From NCBI RefSeq assembly GCF_011758645.1, contig NZ_JAAMOZ010000002.1:1-64000 (forward strand): a stretch of DNA of 64,000 nt. The letters run 5' to 3'. This stretch comes from Brooklawnia cerclae (lineage in GTDB: Bacteria > Actinomycetota > Actinomycetes > Propionibacteriales > Propionibacteriaceae). Each line of letters begins with the position of its first letter. Position 1 is the first letter of the stretch. The notes under the pieces were generated by a model that was not told the DNA's origin, ran no database searches, and saw only the letters and a list, made by a program, of their open reading frames with translations. The position numbers and the translations under genes were made by a program. Shown here one piece after another: positions 1-8,047 of this stretch.

Positions 1-1
1 C

Positions 2-469
2 GAGAACGATCGGCGCTTGTCCCAGGCACGAGCCGGCGCGAACGCCGTGGGCGAGCTGAGGCTCGTCCGCAAGGAGCAACTGGACGACGCGTCCGGCTAC
101 CACGCCATGGTCGAGCGAGTCGTCGACGAGTTCCTCGGGTGGCAGAGCGAGGATCGCGACTGGCTGGTGATCGAACAGGAGATCCGGCTGCTGGCGATGC
201 GGGACGAGGAGTTCGGACGCTACCTGCTGGGCTACCACGGGGTCGTCTGTGAGGGCCTCCAGCGCATCCTCACCGAAGCGCTGGGGCGGAACGGTCTGCG
301 CTTCACGATCGACGACACGAGCGCGGTGCGCATTGCCCTGGCCGTGTACACCGAATCGAACGTCCAGCGGGCCATGGGCGCCGCCGAGGAGGACATCCGG
401 CTGCGCGACAAGCTCGTGTTCCTGATCGAGGCGATCACGGAACCCGTGTCGCCCGGGCGGGTGGAGTAG
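2..469 (+). CDS. TetR-family transcriptional regulator, C-terminal part (5' end outside window)
   Basis: The reading frame is open to the left edge, so the annotated part is the ligand-binding and dimerisation half of a longer protein. The first residues visible (ENDRR) look like the segment that follows the helix-turn-helix in TetR proteins. The rest is a helical domain of about 150 residues with no transmembrane segment, as in TetR C-terminal domains. An internal TTG at 17 could be mistaken for a start but has no ribosome binding site. The stop TAG is 18 nt from the 3' end of the convergent LacI-type gene. Target and ligand cannot be told from this fragment. The family call is moderate because the DNA-binding motif is not in the window. 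Confidence 0.6.
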   Translation, partial: ENDRRLSQARAGANAVGELRLVRKEQLDDASGYHAMVERVVDEFLGWQSEDRDWLVIEQEIRLLAMRDEEFGRYLLGYHGVVCEGLQRILTEALGRNGLRFTIDDTSAVRIALAVYTESNVQRAMGAAEEDIRLRDKLVFLIEAITEPVSPGRVE

Positions 470-487
470 CCGGGGTCGGCGTCCGCC

Positions 488-1567
488 TCACTGCCCTCGG
501 GGTCCGGTGGACCCGCGGGGCACCAGCCGTGCCGGAAGCTGGAGATCGGTGACGACGGCGTCGTGGTCGCGAATCAGCCCGAGGAGCAGTTCGGTGGCGG
601 CCACGCCCAGCGCGTGGGTCGGCTGGTCGACGACGGTGATCGGCGGCGATACGACGGTCGTCCAGTTCTGATCGTCGAAGCCCACGAACGAGAAGCGCTC
701 GGGCAGGCGGATCCCGCGTTCGGCGACGGCCTGGAAGGCGCCGTAGGTCAGGACCGCGTCGGTGCAGTACACGGCTGTGAAGTCGAGTCCTTCGTCGAGC
801 GCTCGGCCGAACACCTTCGAGGCGGATGTCGCGGAGTACTCGGCGTGGATCACGAGGGAGTCGTCCACCACCAGTCCGCGCTCCTCGAAGGCCCGGGCGA
901 AACCGATCTGGCGTTGCTGGGACGGTCTCAAGGCCGTGTCGTCGGCTCCGGACGCGATGAGGTCCGCCGTCTGGACGCGGGCGGGGGCCTCGGTGATCAG
1001 TGCCACCCGCCGGTGTCCGAGATCCAGCAGGTGGCCGGCTGCGAGCCGGGACGCGCCCACGTGGTCGAGGCTGACCAGAGGCACGTGACCGAGCGCGGGC
1101 GTGCGCCGGTCGAGGAGGACGACCGGCGACCCCTCGGCCACCAGTCGCTCGATGGCACGCGGGTGTTCCTGGAAGACCGGGGCGATCACGAACCCGTCGA
1201 CCCGCTTCTCCGCGAGCACCTCGATCGACCGCTCCTCGACCGCGGCGTCGTTGTCGGTGTTGGTGAGCAGCACCTCGAAACCGTTGGCGCGGGCGGCATC
1301 GATGAGGCCCCGCATCACCGCGGAGAAATACGGGCTGGCAATGTCGGGTATCACGGCGGCGATCGTCATGCTGGCCCCCGATGCCATCGCCTTGGCAAGG
1401 GCGTTCGGGCGATATCCGAGTTTCTCGGCTGCGGTCAGAACTCTGCGCCGCGCCTCCTGGCTGGCCGATCCTCGTGAGGCCAGGACCCGCGCGGCGGTCG
1501 ACTTCGAGACCCCGGCCTCGCGGGCTATGTCGACCACCGTGATCGAGTGGCGTCGGGAGTGCGGCAA
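488..1567 (-). CDS. LacI-family repressor, probable regulator of the adjacent glycated-compound operons
   Basis: This is a 359-residue LacI/GalR repressor. The helix-turn-helix (ITVVDIAREAGVSKSTAARV) is at residues 9-28, followed by a hinge and a periplasmic-binding-protein-like effector domain to residue ~345. I chose the TTG at 1567 because AAGGA lies 8 nt upstream and the HTH then falls at the usual distance from the N terminus. The frame stays open further upstream with an ATG at 1678, but that would add about 37 non-conserved residues and run into an operator. Palindromes of the type TTGGGATCGTTCCCAA with a central CG, typical of LacI operators, occur upstream of this gene and of the frlB operon. 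Autoregulation and control of both operons is inferred. The effector is probably a substrate or phosphorylated intermediate of the pathway. Confidence 0.9.
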   Translation of the reverse strand: MPHSRRHSITVVDIAREAGVSKSTAARVLASRGSASQEARRRVLTAAEKLGYRPNALAKAMASGASMTIAAVIPDIASPYFSAVMRGLIDAARANGFEVLLTNTDNDAAVEERSIEVLAEKRVDGFVIAPVFQEHPRAIERLVAEGSPVVLLDRRTPALGHVPLVSLDHVGASRLAAGHLLDLGHRRVALITEAPARVQTADLIASGADDTALRPSQQRQIGFARAFEERGLVVDDSLVIHAEYSATSASKVFGRALDEGLDFTAVYCTDAVLTYGAFQAVAERGIRLPERFSFVGFDDQNWTTVVSPPITVVDQPTHALGVAATELLLGLIRDHDAVVTDLQLPARLVPRGSTGPRGQ

Positions 1568-1677
1568 AGAGGTGGTCCTTCCTCGGGGCCAGGACGGTGA
1601 CGAGCGACAGCGTAGCGGCGAAGCCAGTGCTCCCCGGCCGTGGTTTGTTACGACTGCGTCAATTCTGCCAGACGCCA

Positions 1678-1693
1678 TTGACACCGTTCCCAG
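1678..1693. promoter_or_regulatory. Weaker LacI-type operator
   Basis: TTGACACCGTTCCCAG matches the 16-mer TTGGGATCGTTCCCAA at 12 of 16 positions. It keeps the central CG and one perfect half site (CGTTCCCA). It overlaps the -35 box. Confidence 0.5.
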
Positions 1694-1706
1694 GATGGTG
1701 AAGATT
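1678..1706 (+). promoter_or_regulatory. Predicted promoter of the ABC importer operon
   Basis: TTGACA at 1678-1683 is a consensus -35 element. A 17-nt spacer leads to AAGATT at 1701-1706 as a weak -10. The -35 box lies inside the weaker LacI-type operator, which would allow direct repression. Confidence 0.5.
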
Positions 1707-1721
1707 TGCTGCATCCCCAAT

Positions 1722-1737
1722 GTGGGATCGTTCCCAA
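1722..1737. promoter_or_regulatory. LacI-type operator
   Basis: GTGGGATCGTTCCCAA is an inverted repeat around a central CG (1729-1730) and differs at one base from the copy at 7953. Its centre is 44 bp from that of the weaker site, roughly four helical turns, which suits looping or cooperative binding of a tetramer or two dimers. Confidence 0.75.
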
Positions 1738-1896
1738 AGCAGCTTGGTAGCACGACCGGAACGGACGAGGACTCACAGCGGTGTCACCATTCCAGGGTGT
1801 GGTGCACCGCCGGTTCGCCGCCCGCCTCCGGTCAGGTGCGGGTCGCCGGATGGCGGCACGTCCCGCGACGAGGCTGCCAACCGAAGGAGAGAACTG

Positions 1897-3462
1897 ATGC
1901 GGAGAGAACATGCGCCCTCGGCGCTGCGTGGTGCGCTGCACCGCGTGGTGGCGGTGGGCCTCGCGCTCGCGCTGAGCGCCGGTGCCGTCGCCTGTAGCGC
2001 GAACACGGGAGAAGACAGCACGACCGTCCTGACCTACGGTCTCGACAGTGACGTGCCCAACCTGCAGACCCTCAAGAACCAGGGCAGCGCGTCCATGATC
2101 CTCAACAGCGTGCTGCACCGTGGCCTGGTGCAGTACGACGCGGACGGAAACATCGTCCCTGCGCTGGCGGCCGAGGTATCGGACGTCGACAAGCAGGAAT
2201 ACACCTTCGTCCTTCACGAGGGGCTGACCTTCCACGACGGCAGCGCCCTCACCAGCGAGGACGTCAAGGCTTCGCTCGAAGCCATGGCTGATGCCGACAA
2301 CGTCGCCAAGATGTACCCGGCCGCCAAGAACATCGTCAGTATCGACACCCCCGACGACCTCACCACGATCGTGAAGCTGTCGGCTCCCGATGCGGCGTTC
2401 CTGTCCTACATGGCCGACGTCTCCGGGGCGATCCTGCCCTCCGAGAGCATCGGTCAGGAGGACCCGACGTACGTCGGCGCCGGCCCCTACAAGTTCGTCA
2501 GCTACGAGAACGGCTCGGAGTTCGTCGTCGAGAAGTTCGACGACTACTACGAAGAGGACAAGCCGTCGATCGACCGGATCGAGTTCAAGATCCTGTCCGA
2601 CCAGTCCGCGCGCGACAGCGCCCTGCTGAGCGGAAGCGTGGACGCGGTCTCGTTCGTCGGCTGGAACAACTACGACCAGGTCTCGGCGAACAGCAACCTC
2701 GTGCTGGACGAGACCGAGGGCCCGTTCATGTACCTGCTGTTCAACACCACGTCGGACAGCCCGTTCTCCAACCCGCTGGTGCGCCAGGCCGTCGCCTACG
2801 CGGTCGATCGCCAGGCCGTCGTCGACTCCGCTCTTGCGGGACGCGGCGAGCCGCTGTCGGGCATGCCGATCCCGGAGAGCAGCGAGTACTACAACGAGGA
2901 ACAGGCCAACTACTACACGCAGGACCTCGACAAGGCCAAGGAACTGCTGGCCGAGGCCGGCTACCCGAACGGTTTCACCGCGACGATGCTGTCCTCCTCG
3001 CAGTACGACTTCCATCAGAACACCGCGATCTCGGTGCAGGCCGACCTCAAGAAGATCGGGATCGAACTCGAGATGGTCATGCCCGACTGGCCCACGCGTC
3101 TGGAGATCGGCGCCGCCGGTGACTACGACATCGCCGTCTACGGCACTGTCGGGATCACCAACGACCCGTCGTTCCTCGATCAGCTGCTGACCCCGGCGGG
3201 TTCGCAGAACGCCCCGTTCGGTTACGACGACCCGACGGTGAACGACCTGCTCACCCGTGGACGGGCCGCGACCGACGAGACGGAGCGCAAGGCGATCTAC
3301 GACGAGCTGGGCGCCTACGTCCTGGAGAACGCCCCGATCGTCGGGCTGGCCTGGCGGTCGCAGGCCTACGGTTATGACAAGAAGGTGTCCGGGTTCAGCA
3401 ACATCCCGGGATTCCTCACCTTCGACTCCGGTTACACACTCGCGGACGCGACCATCGGTTGA
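1897..3462 (+). CDS. ABC importer substrate-binding lipoprotein, family 5 (dipeptide/oligopeptide type)
   Basis: This 521-residue extracytoplasmic binding protein begins with a lipoprotein signal peptide. A hydrophobic stretch ends in SAGAVAC with the lipid-modified cysteine at residue 33. The mature part has the layout of SBP_bac_5 proteins (DppA, OppA, NikA): an early LTYGLDSDVPNL segment, then TFHDGSALTSEDVKAS. The ATG has AAGGAGAG 6-7 nt upstream. It is first in an operon with two permeases, an epimerase-family enzyme and a double ATPase. A peptide-type binding protein, rather than a small amino-acid one, suggests a bulky substrate such as a glycated peptide or amino acid. This is inference from context. 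The LacI-type operators upstream suggest substrate induction. Confidence 0.93.
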   Translation: MRREHAPSALRGALHRVVAVGLALALSAGAVACSANTGEDSTTVLTYGLDSDVPNLQTLKNQGSASMILNSVLHRGLVQYDADGNIVPALAAEVSDVDKQEYTFVLHEGLTFHDGSALTSEDVKASLEAMADADNVAKMYPAAKNIVSIDTPDDLTTIVKLSAPDAAFLSYMADVSGAILPSESIGQEDPTYVGAGPYKFVSYENGSEFVVEKFDDYYEEDKPSIDRIEFKILSDQSARDSALLSGSVDAVSFVGWNNYDQVSANSNLVLDETEGPFMYLLFNTTSDSPFSNPLVRQAVAYAVDRQAVVDSALAGRGEPLSGMPIPESSEYYNEEQANYYTQDLDKAKELLAEAGYPNGFTATMLSSSQYDFHQNTAISVQADLKKIGIELEMVMPDWPTRLEIGAAGDYDIAVYGTVGITNDPSFLDQLLTPAGSQNAPFGYDDPTVNDLLTRGRAATDETERKAIYDELGAYVLENAPIVGLAWRSQAYGYDKKVSGFSNIPGFLTFDSGYTLADATIG

Positions 3463-3471
3463 TCGTCCGAG

Positions 3472-3512
3472 CGCTGCGCGGTGGGGCACTCCCGTCGTCC
3501 CACCGCGCAGCG
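3472..3512 (+). terminator. Strong intercistronic stem-loop after the binding-protein gene
   Basis: A perfect 14-bp stem (CGCTGCGCGGTGGG, 3472-3485, with its complement at 3499-3512) encloses a 13-nt loop, 9 nt after the stop codon. No U-tract follows and the operon continues. It probably acts as partial terminator or 3' mRNA stabiliser, keeping binding-protein levels above permease levels. Confidence 0.7.
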
Positions 3513-3556
3513 TCTATGTGACGGGTATCAGACGCAGGAGCAGGACAGGATCGATC

Positions 3557-4507
3557 ATGGTTCTCACCATCGCGAAACGGCTGGCAGCGGGCGTGGGTCT
3601 GCTGTTCGTGGTCGCGACCCTCATTTTCATCGCGCTGCACCTCGTTCCGGGTGATCCGGCGCGGACGATCCTCACGGGCACGGGGGCCGTCCCGACCGAC
3701 GCGGCCGTGGAGAACCTGCGCGAGCAACTCGGCCTGAACCTCCCGCTCGGCCAGCAGTACCTGCGCTACCTGCACGAACTGGTGACCGGGTCGCTGGGCA
3801 CCTCGCTCAACGACAATCGTCCGGTCATCGAACTGATCGGCGAAAGACTCCCGCGCACCCTCCAGCTCATCGGCTCCACGACGGTGGTCTCGGTGATCGT
3901 CGGTGTGACCATCGGTGCACTCGCGGCACGGCGCGGGGGTCTCATCGATCGTATCGTCATGGTGCTGACCTCCTTCGCCGTGGCTGTCCCGGCATACGTC
4001 GCCGCCGTGCTGTTGGTCTATTTCGTCGGGGTGAAGCTGCAGTGGCTGCCCAGCGGCGGCTACGTCGACCCGGCGGTCGACGTAGGACGTCACCTGCGGG
4101 CGCTCGTGCTCCCGACGATCTCGTTGTCGCTGGGATTCTCCGGCATCGTGGCGCGCATGACCCGATCGGCCGTGCTCAACGTCGGCAACCAGGACTGGGT
4201 GCGCACGGCGCTGTCCGTCGGGCTGACCCGGGGGCAGGTCTTCCGCCGTCACGTGCTACGCAACTCGCTGAGCCCCGTGGTGACGGTCACCAGCCTGCAG
4301 ATGGGTGGTCTGCTGGGCGGCACGGTGATCATCGAGCGGGTGTTCAGCTGGCCCGGCTTGTCGGGCCTGCTCATCGACGGCGTCACCAGCCGTAACTATC
4401 CGGTGGTGCAGGGCATCGTGATCCTCATCGCCGCTCTGTTCATCCTGCTCAACATCGTGGTCGACATCGTGTACGGCCTGCTCGATCCACGAGGGAGGTC
4501 GAAGTGA
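3557..4507 (+). CDS. ABC importer permease, DppB type
   Basis: This 316-residue inner-membrane permease starts with the DppB/OppB pattern: one transmembrane helix, then the extracytoplasmic segment LVPGDPARTIL and the EQLGLNLPLGQQYLRYL region. Five more helices follow. The EAA-like coupling loop, AVLNVGNQDWVRTALSVGL, lies at about residues 201-219. The ATG is preceded by AGGAGCAGGACAGGA. The stop codon overlaps the GTG of the next permease (GTGA), so the two are translationally coupled and should form the heterodimeric channel with it. Confidence 0.95.
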   Translation: MVLTIAKRLAAGVGLLFVVATLIFIALHLVPGDPARTILTGTGAVPTDAAVENLREQLGLNLPLGQQYLRYLHELVTGSLGTSLNDNRPVIELIGERLPRTLQLIGSTTVVSVIVGVTIGALAARRGGLIDRIVMVLTSFAVAVPAYVAAVLLVYFVGVKLQWLPSGGYVDPAVDVGRHLRALVLPTISLSLGFSGIVARMTRSAVLNVGNQDWVRTALSVGLTRGQVFRRHVLRNSLSPVVTVTSLQMGGLLGGTVIIERVFSWPGLSGLLIDGVTSRNYPVVQGIVILIAALFILLNIVVDIVYGLLDPRGRSK

Positions 4508-5424
4508 AGCAAGGGTTGCGCGCGTTCTGGCGCGAGTTCCGGTCACCCGGCACCGCGGCCGCGGGGATCTTCCTGGCGCTGCTGATCCTGATGGCGATCT
4601 TCGCAGGCCTGGTGGCGCCCTACGATCCCGTCGCGCAGAGCGACGTCCGGCTGGCCCCTCCCGGATCGGGGCACCTGCTGGGCACCGACCAGTTCGGCAG
4701 GGACATCCTGTCGCGGCTCCTCATCGGCGGCCGGGTCGACCTGACGGTGTCGTTCGGGGCGTCCCTGCTGGCCATGTGCATCGGCGTATTGCTGGGGCTC
4801 GCGGGCGGGACGGCCCGCAGCTTTCTCGGAGGGCTTGCCATGCGGGCGGTCGAGGTGGTGCTGGCGTTCCCGCCGATCGTGCTGGCGCTGCTCGTCGTCA
4901 CGCTGTTCGGGCAGGGCGAGCTGACCCTCGTGGTCACGATGGGCGTCCTGTTCGCCCCCGCCTTCGCGCGCATCGTCTACGGCGAGGTGCTCACGGTGAG
5001 GTCGCTGGAGTACGTGCAGGCCAGCACGGCGATCGGGACGCCGAGGTCGCGGATCGTCTTCGGCGTGATCCTCCCGGCCGTCTACCCGCCGATCCTCGTC
5101 CAGCTGTCGCTCACGCTCGCCTCGGCGATGCTGCTGTCGTCCGGCCTGAGCTACCTGGGGCTGGGAACCGTGCCACCCACACCCTCGTGGGGCGGCATGA
5201 TCGCCGAAGGACAAGCGCTGATGATGACCTCCCCGCTCCTGCTCCTGGTGAGCAGCGGCGTCGTCGTGGCCACCATCCTGTCCTTCTCCGTGCTGGCGGA
5301 CGCCTTGGAGAAGGCCCTCGACCCGAGGCGCCGGAAGAGCCGGGTGGAGCTCACCCCGGCCACCGTCACCCCGACGTTCGGGGGACCGTCCGAGCCGGAT
5401 CCATCAACGCAGGGGGCAGCATGA
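4504..5424 (+). CDS. ABC importer permease, DppC type
   Basis: This is the 306-residue partner permease. Features typical of DppC/OppC are visible: a cytoplasmic N-terminal segment, a first helix, then APPGSGHLLGTDQFGRDILSR, which is a signature of the OppC_N domain. The BPD_transp_1 core follows, with the coupling loop near LEYVQASTAIGTPRSRI. The GTG start overlaps the previous stop by 4 nt, and its own TGA overlaps the ATG of the epimerase-family gene. A proline- and threonine-rich tail of about 25 residues follows the last helix. Confidence 0.95.
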   Translation: MKQGLRAFWREFRSPGTAAAGIFLALLILMAIFAGLVAPYDPVAQSDVRLAPPGSGHLLGTDQFGRDILSRLLIGGRVDLTVSFGASLLAMCIGVLLGLAGGTARSFLGGLAMRAVEVVLAFPPIVLALLVVTLFGQGELTLVVTMGVLFAPAFARIVYGEVLTVRSLEYVQASTAIGTPRSRIVFGVILPAVYPPILVQLSLTLASAMLLSSGLSYLGLGTVPPTPSWGGMIAEGQALMMTSPLLLLVSSGVVVATILSFSVLADALEKALDPRRRKSRVELTPATVTPTFGGPSEPDPSTQGAA

Positions 5425-6269
5425 AATACGGTGCGCATTCGCAGATGTTCGTGGACGACATCGCCGAGGACCCGGCAGGGGTCTTCCGGCTGGTGGCGAG
5501 CTACGGGCTGGACGCGGTGGAGGTGCACGTAGCTCGTGCCGAGGACTTCCCGGCCGATGCGGTGGCCGAGGCGGCCGCCGAGACGGGTCTCGACGTCGTC
5601 CTCGGGACGGCGCTCGGCGCGGACCGTTCGACCATCTCGGACGATCCCGAGGTGCGCGCACGTGGGATCGCACATCTCGAGGGTTGCATCCGGATCGCCG
5701 AGAAGGTGGGTGCGCGGAAGATCGCCGGCGGTATCCACTCGGCCAACGGTGTGTTCGTGGGTCGTGGACGTACCGACGAGGAGTGGAACCGCTCGATCGA
5801 GGCCCTGAGGACCGTGGCGCCGAAGGCGGAGGCGGCCGGTGTGCTGCTCACCGTCGAACCGGTCAGCCGCTACTCCGGGTACTTCCTCAACACCGCCGCC
5901 GACGCGATCGCGCTGGTGGAGGCCGTCGGTTCGTCCAGCGTCAAGGTGCAGTTGGACACCTACCACATGAACATCGAGGAGGCCGATCCGGCCGCGGCGA
6001 TCAGGGCGACCGGGGGCCTGCTCGGTCATTTTCACGCCGTGGAGAACAACAGAGGCGTCCCCGGCACCGGGCAGGTGCCCTGGGCGGCCGTGTTCGCGGC
6101 GCTCGCCGACATCGGCTACGACGACCTGATGGTGTACGAACACTTCCCACTCGACCTGCCGAGGATGGCGGTGCGGACGCACACGTGGCGGCACCTGGCG
6201 ACCTCGCGCGAGGTCTGCATCGACGGCACGGCGAACCTGAAGGCGGTGGCGAATGGCTCCGGAGAGTGA
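5421..6269 (+). CDS. Sugar 3-epimerase family TIM-barrel enzyme (D-tagatose/D-psicose 3-epimerase or FrlC type)
   Basis: This 282-residue TIM-barrel protein resembles Pseudomonas cichorii D-tagatose 3-epimerase closely through the active site. The metal ligands are all present: E146, D179 (VKVQLDTYHMNIEE), H205 (GHFHAVENNRG) and E240. Their spacing equals E152/D185/H211/E246 of that enzyme with a constant offset of six. It sits inside an importer operon next to FrlB/FrlD homologues. In E. coli the comparable enzyme FrlC interconverts psicoselysine and fructoselysine, so an epimerase that brings ketosyl-amines to the fructosyl form is the natural reading. A free ketose epimerase is also possible. 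The start ATG overlaps the previous gene (ATGA) with AGGGGGC just upstream. The 3' end overlaps the ATPase gene by 17 nt. Confidence 0.85.
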   Translation: MKYGAHSQMFVDDIAEDPAGVFRLVASYGLDAVEVHVARAEDFPADAVAEAAAETGLDVVLGTALGADRSTISDDPEVRARGIAHLEGCIRIAEKVGARKIAGGIHSANGVFVGRGRTDEEWNRSIEALRTVAPKAEAAGVLLTVEPVSRYSGYFLNTAADAIALVEAVGSSSVKVQLDTYHMNIEEADPAAAIRATGGLLGHFHAVENNRGVPGTGQVPWAAVFAALADIGYDDLMVYEHFPLDLPRMAVRTHTWRHLATSREVCIDGTANLKAVANGSGE

Positions 6270-7944
6270 CGGACCGCTGCTGCGGGTCGCGGGGCTGACA
6301 GTAGGCTTCGGCGAGCCCTCCGCCCCGGTGGTCGACGATCTGCACTTCGACGTGACCACGGGTGAGACGGTCGCGCTGGTCGGGGAATCCGGCTCCGGCA
6401 AGACCATGACCGCGATGTCGGTGCTCGGTCTGCTGCCCCCGACGGCCACGGTCACCGGTTCTGTGCGGTTGGCCGGCAAGGAGGTCATCGGTGCACCGGA
6501 GGACCAGCTGAGGGCGATCCGCGGGCGGAGCGCCGCGATGATCTTCCAGGAGCCGATGACGGCCTTCAACCCCGTCTACACCGTCGGCAGGCAGATCGTC
6601 GACGCCCTGCGGGCCAGGGAGCGCATCTCGCGGGCCGAGGCCATGAACCGTGCCGTCGACCTGCTGCGGCGGGTCGGGATCCCCGAGCCGGAGCGGCGGG
6701 CGAAGAGCTATCCGCACGAACTGTCGGGCGGGCAGCGGCAGCGGGCGATGATCGCCCTGGCGATCTCGGGGAACCCGTCCCTGTTGATCGCCGATGAGCC
6801 CACCACCGCCCTCGACGTCACGGTCCAGGCGGAGATCCTCGCGCTGATGAAGGGTCTTCAGCGCGATCTCGGCATGGCGATCCTGCTGATCACCCACGAC
6901 ATGGGAGTGGTCGCCGAGATGGCCGACCGCGTCGTGGTGATGAAGGACGGGATCGGCGTCGAGCAGGCCGATGTCTTCGAGCTGTTCGAAGCGCCCCGGA
7001 ACGACTACACCCGCGCCCTGCTGGAGGCCGTTCCGCGACCGGGTGTGGGTGGCAGGCTGCACCGCCTGTCGGTCGGCGAGCCCGCACGCGCCGAGGGTGA
7101 GGACGAGTCGCCGGCCCTCGAGGTCTCCCACCTCAGCGTCCGTTATCCGGGCAAGTTCCTCTCGCCGGGCTTCCTGGCCGTCAACGATGTGTCGCTGACG
7201 ATCCCCCGCGGGCAGGTGCTGGGCCTGGTGGGTGAGTCGGGATCGGGGAAGTCGACGATCGGCAAGACGATCGCCGGGCTGCTGCGTCCCGAATCGGGAA
7301 CCGTCACCGTGGCGGGCAAGGACGCCCTGGTCTCCAGCGAGAGCAGGCTGCGGGAGATCCGCCGGAACTACGGCATGGTCTTCCAGGATCCGGCGTCCTC
7401 GCTCAATCCCCGCAACTCCATCGGGCAGAGCATCGCCGAGCCGTTGCTGGTGCACGCCAGGTCGCTGACCGCGTCCCAACGGCAGGCCAGGGTCAACGAA
7501 CTCCTCGAACAGGTGGAGTTGCCGGTCGCCTGGCACGTCCGGTTCCCGCACGAGCTGTCCGGGGGCCAGCGCCAGCGGGTCGGCATCGCGCGGGCGCTGG
7601 CCGCCAACCCGCACCTGTTGATCGCGGACGAGCCGACGAGCGCCCTCGACGTGTCGGTGCAGGCCGCCGTCCTGGAACTGTTCCAGCGTCTTCAGCGCGA
7701 CCTGGGCTTCTCCTGTCTGTTCATCAGCCACGACCTGGCCGTCGTGGAGATCCTGGCCGACCGCGTGGCGGTGCTGGCCGACGGCGCGCTGGTGGAGGAG
7801 GGCGACGCGGAGCAGGTGCTGCGCTCGCCGGTCACCGATTACACCAAGAGGCTCATCGCTGCGGCACCCGTGCCCGATCCCCGAGTCCAACGGGCTCGGG
7901 CCGCGGCCCGGATCGAGACGGAGGCCGCAGCTCTCACGTCCTGA
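6253..7944 (+). CDS. Fused double ATPase of the ABC importer (DppD-DppF in one chain)
   Basis: This 563-residue protein joins two complete ABC domains, which in dipeptide importers are usually separate DppD and DppF subunits. Walker A motifs GESGSGKT (residues 44-51) and GESGSGKS (327-334) are present. So are two LSGGQRQR signatures (near 157 and 435), each followed by a Walker B ([13 protein letters not shown] and [13 protein letters not shown]) and a switch histidine. The protein should power the two permeases above. The fused form is common in actinobacteria and proteobacteria (GsiA/YliA type). The gene starts inside the 3' end of the epimerase gene and closes the operon, just before the frlB promoter and operators. 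Confidence 0.95.
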   Translation: MAPESDGPLLRVAGLTVGFGEPSAPVVDDLHFDVTTGETVALVGESGSGKTMTAMSVLGLLPPTATVTGSVRLAGKEVIGAPEDQLRAIRGRSAAMIFQEPMTAFNPVYTVGRQIVDALRARERISRAEAMNRAVDLLRRVGIPEPERRAKSYPHELSGGQRQRAMIALAISGNPSLLIADEPTTALDVTVQAEILALMKGLQRDLGMAILLITHDMGVVAEMADRVVVMKDGIGVEQADVFELFEAPRNDYTRALLEAVPRPGVGGRLHRLSVGEPARAEGEDESPALEVSHLSVRYPGKFLSPGFLAVNDVSLTIPRGQVLGLVGESGSGKSTIGKTIAGLLRPESGTVTVAGKDALVSSESRLREIRRNYGMVFQDPASSLNPRNSIGQSIAEPLLVHARSLTASQRQARVNELLEQVELPVAWHVRFPHELSGGQRQRVGIARALAANPHLLIADEPTSALDVSVQAAVLELFQRLQRDLGFSCLFISHDLAVVEILADRVAVLADGALVEEGDAEQVLRSPVTDYTKRLIAAAPVPDPRVQRARAAARIETEAAALTS

Positions 7945-7952
7945 TACAACCA

Positions 7953-7968
7953 TTGGGATCGTTCCCAA
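7953..7968. promoter_or_regulatory. LacI-type operator O1 of the frlB operon
   Basis: TTGGGATCGTTCCCAA is a 16-bp inverted repeat around a central CG, broken only at the two positions flanking the centre. It is nearly identical to the site at 1722 and overlaps the proposed -35 box. Confidence 0.8.
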
Positions 7969-7990
7969 ACGCTGGTCGAACCAGTATTGT
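7962..7990 (+). promoter_or_regulatory. Predicted promoter of the frlB-frlD-hyuA-hyuB operon
   Basis: TTCCCA (7962-7967) and TATTGT (7985-7990) are separated by 17 nt. Both elements fall in or beside LacI-type operators, so repressor binding would exclude polymerase. The spacer itself contains CTGGT-CGA-ACCAG (7972-7984), a second small inverted repeat of unknown meaning. Confidence 0.6.
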
Positions 7991-8005
7991 TGGGAACGGT
8001 CTCAC
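7990..8005. promoter_or_regulatory. LacI-type operator O2 of the frlB operon
   Basis: TTGGGAACGGTCTCAC has one perfect half site (TTGGGA) and the central CG. Its centre is 37 bp from that of O1. It covers the likely transcription start. Confidence 0.65.
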
Positions 8006-8047
8006 ACCCCAGTCGACACCATCTCCCGAAAGGCACAAGGCAGCATC

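Larger units (their letters stand above)
1568..1896. other. Divergent control region between the LacI-type gene and the ABC importer operon
   Basis: This 329-bp gap carries the control elements for two divergent units: a TTGACA -35 box and two LacI-type operators. The leader from the likely transcription start near 1713 to the binding-protein ATG is long, about 185 nt, and includes GC-rich sequence with no ORF I would call. I see no convincing riboswitch in it. Confidence 0.6.

Noticed and set aside
1676-1678. ATG at 1678 as start of the LacI-type repressor
   Set aside because: It would add about 37 residues without LacI similarity and overlap an operator. The TTG at 1567 has a good ribosome site and places the HTH correctly.
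1648-3489. Long minus-strand ORF opposite the binding-protein gene
   Set aside because: It is a shadow frame in GC-rich DNA: low-complexity, Arg/Val/Gly-rich translation with no family resemblance. The plus strand has a clear lipoprotein and family 5 binding protein.
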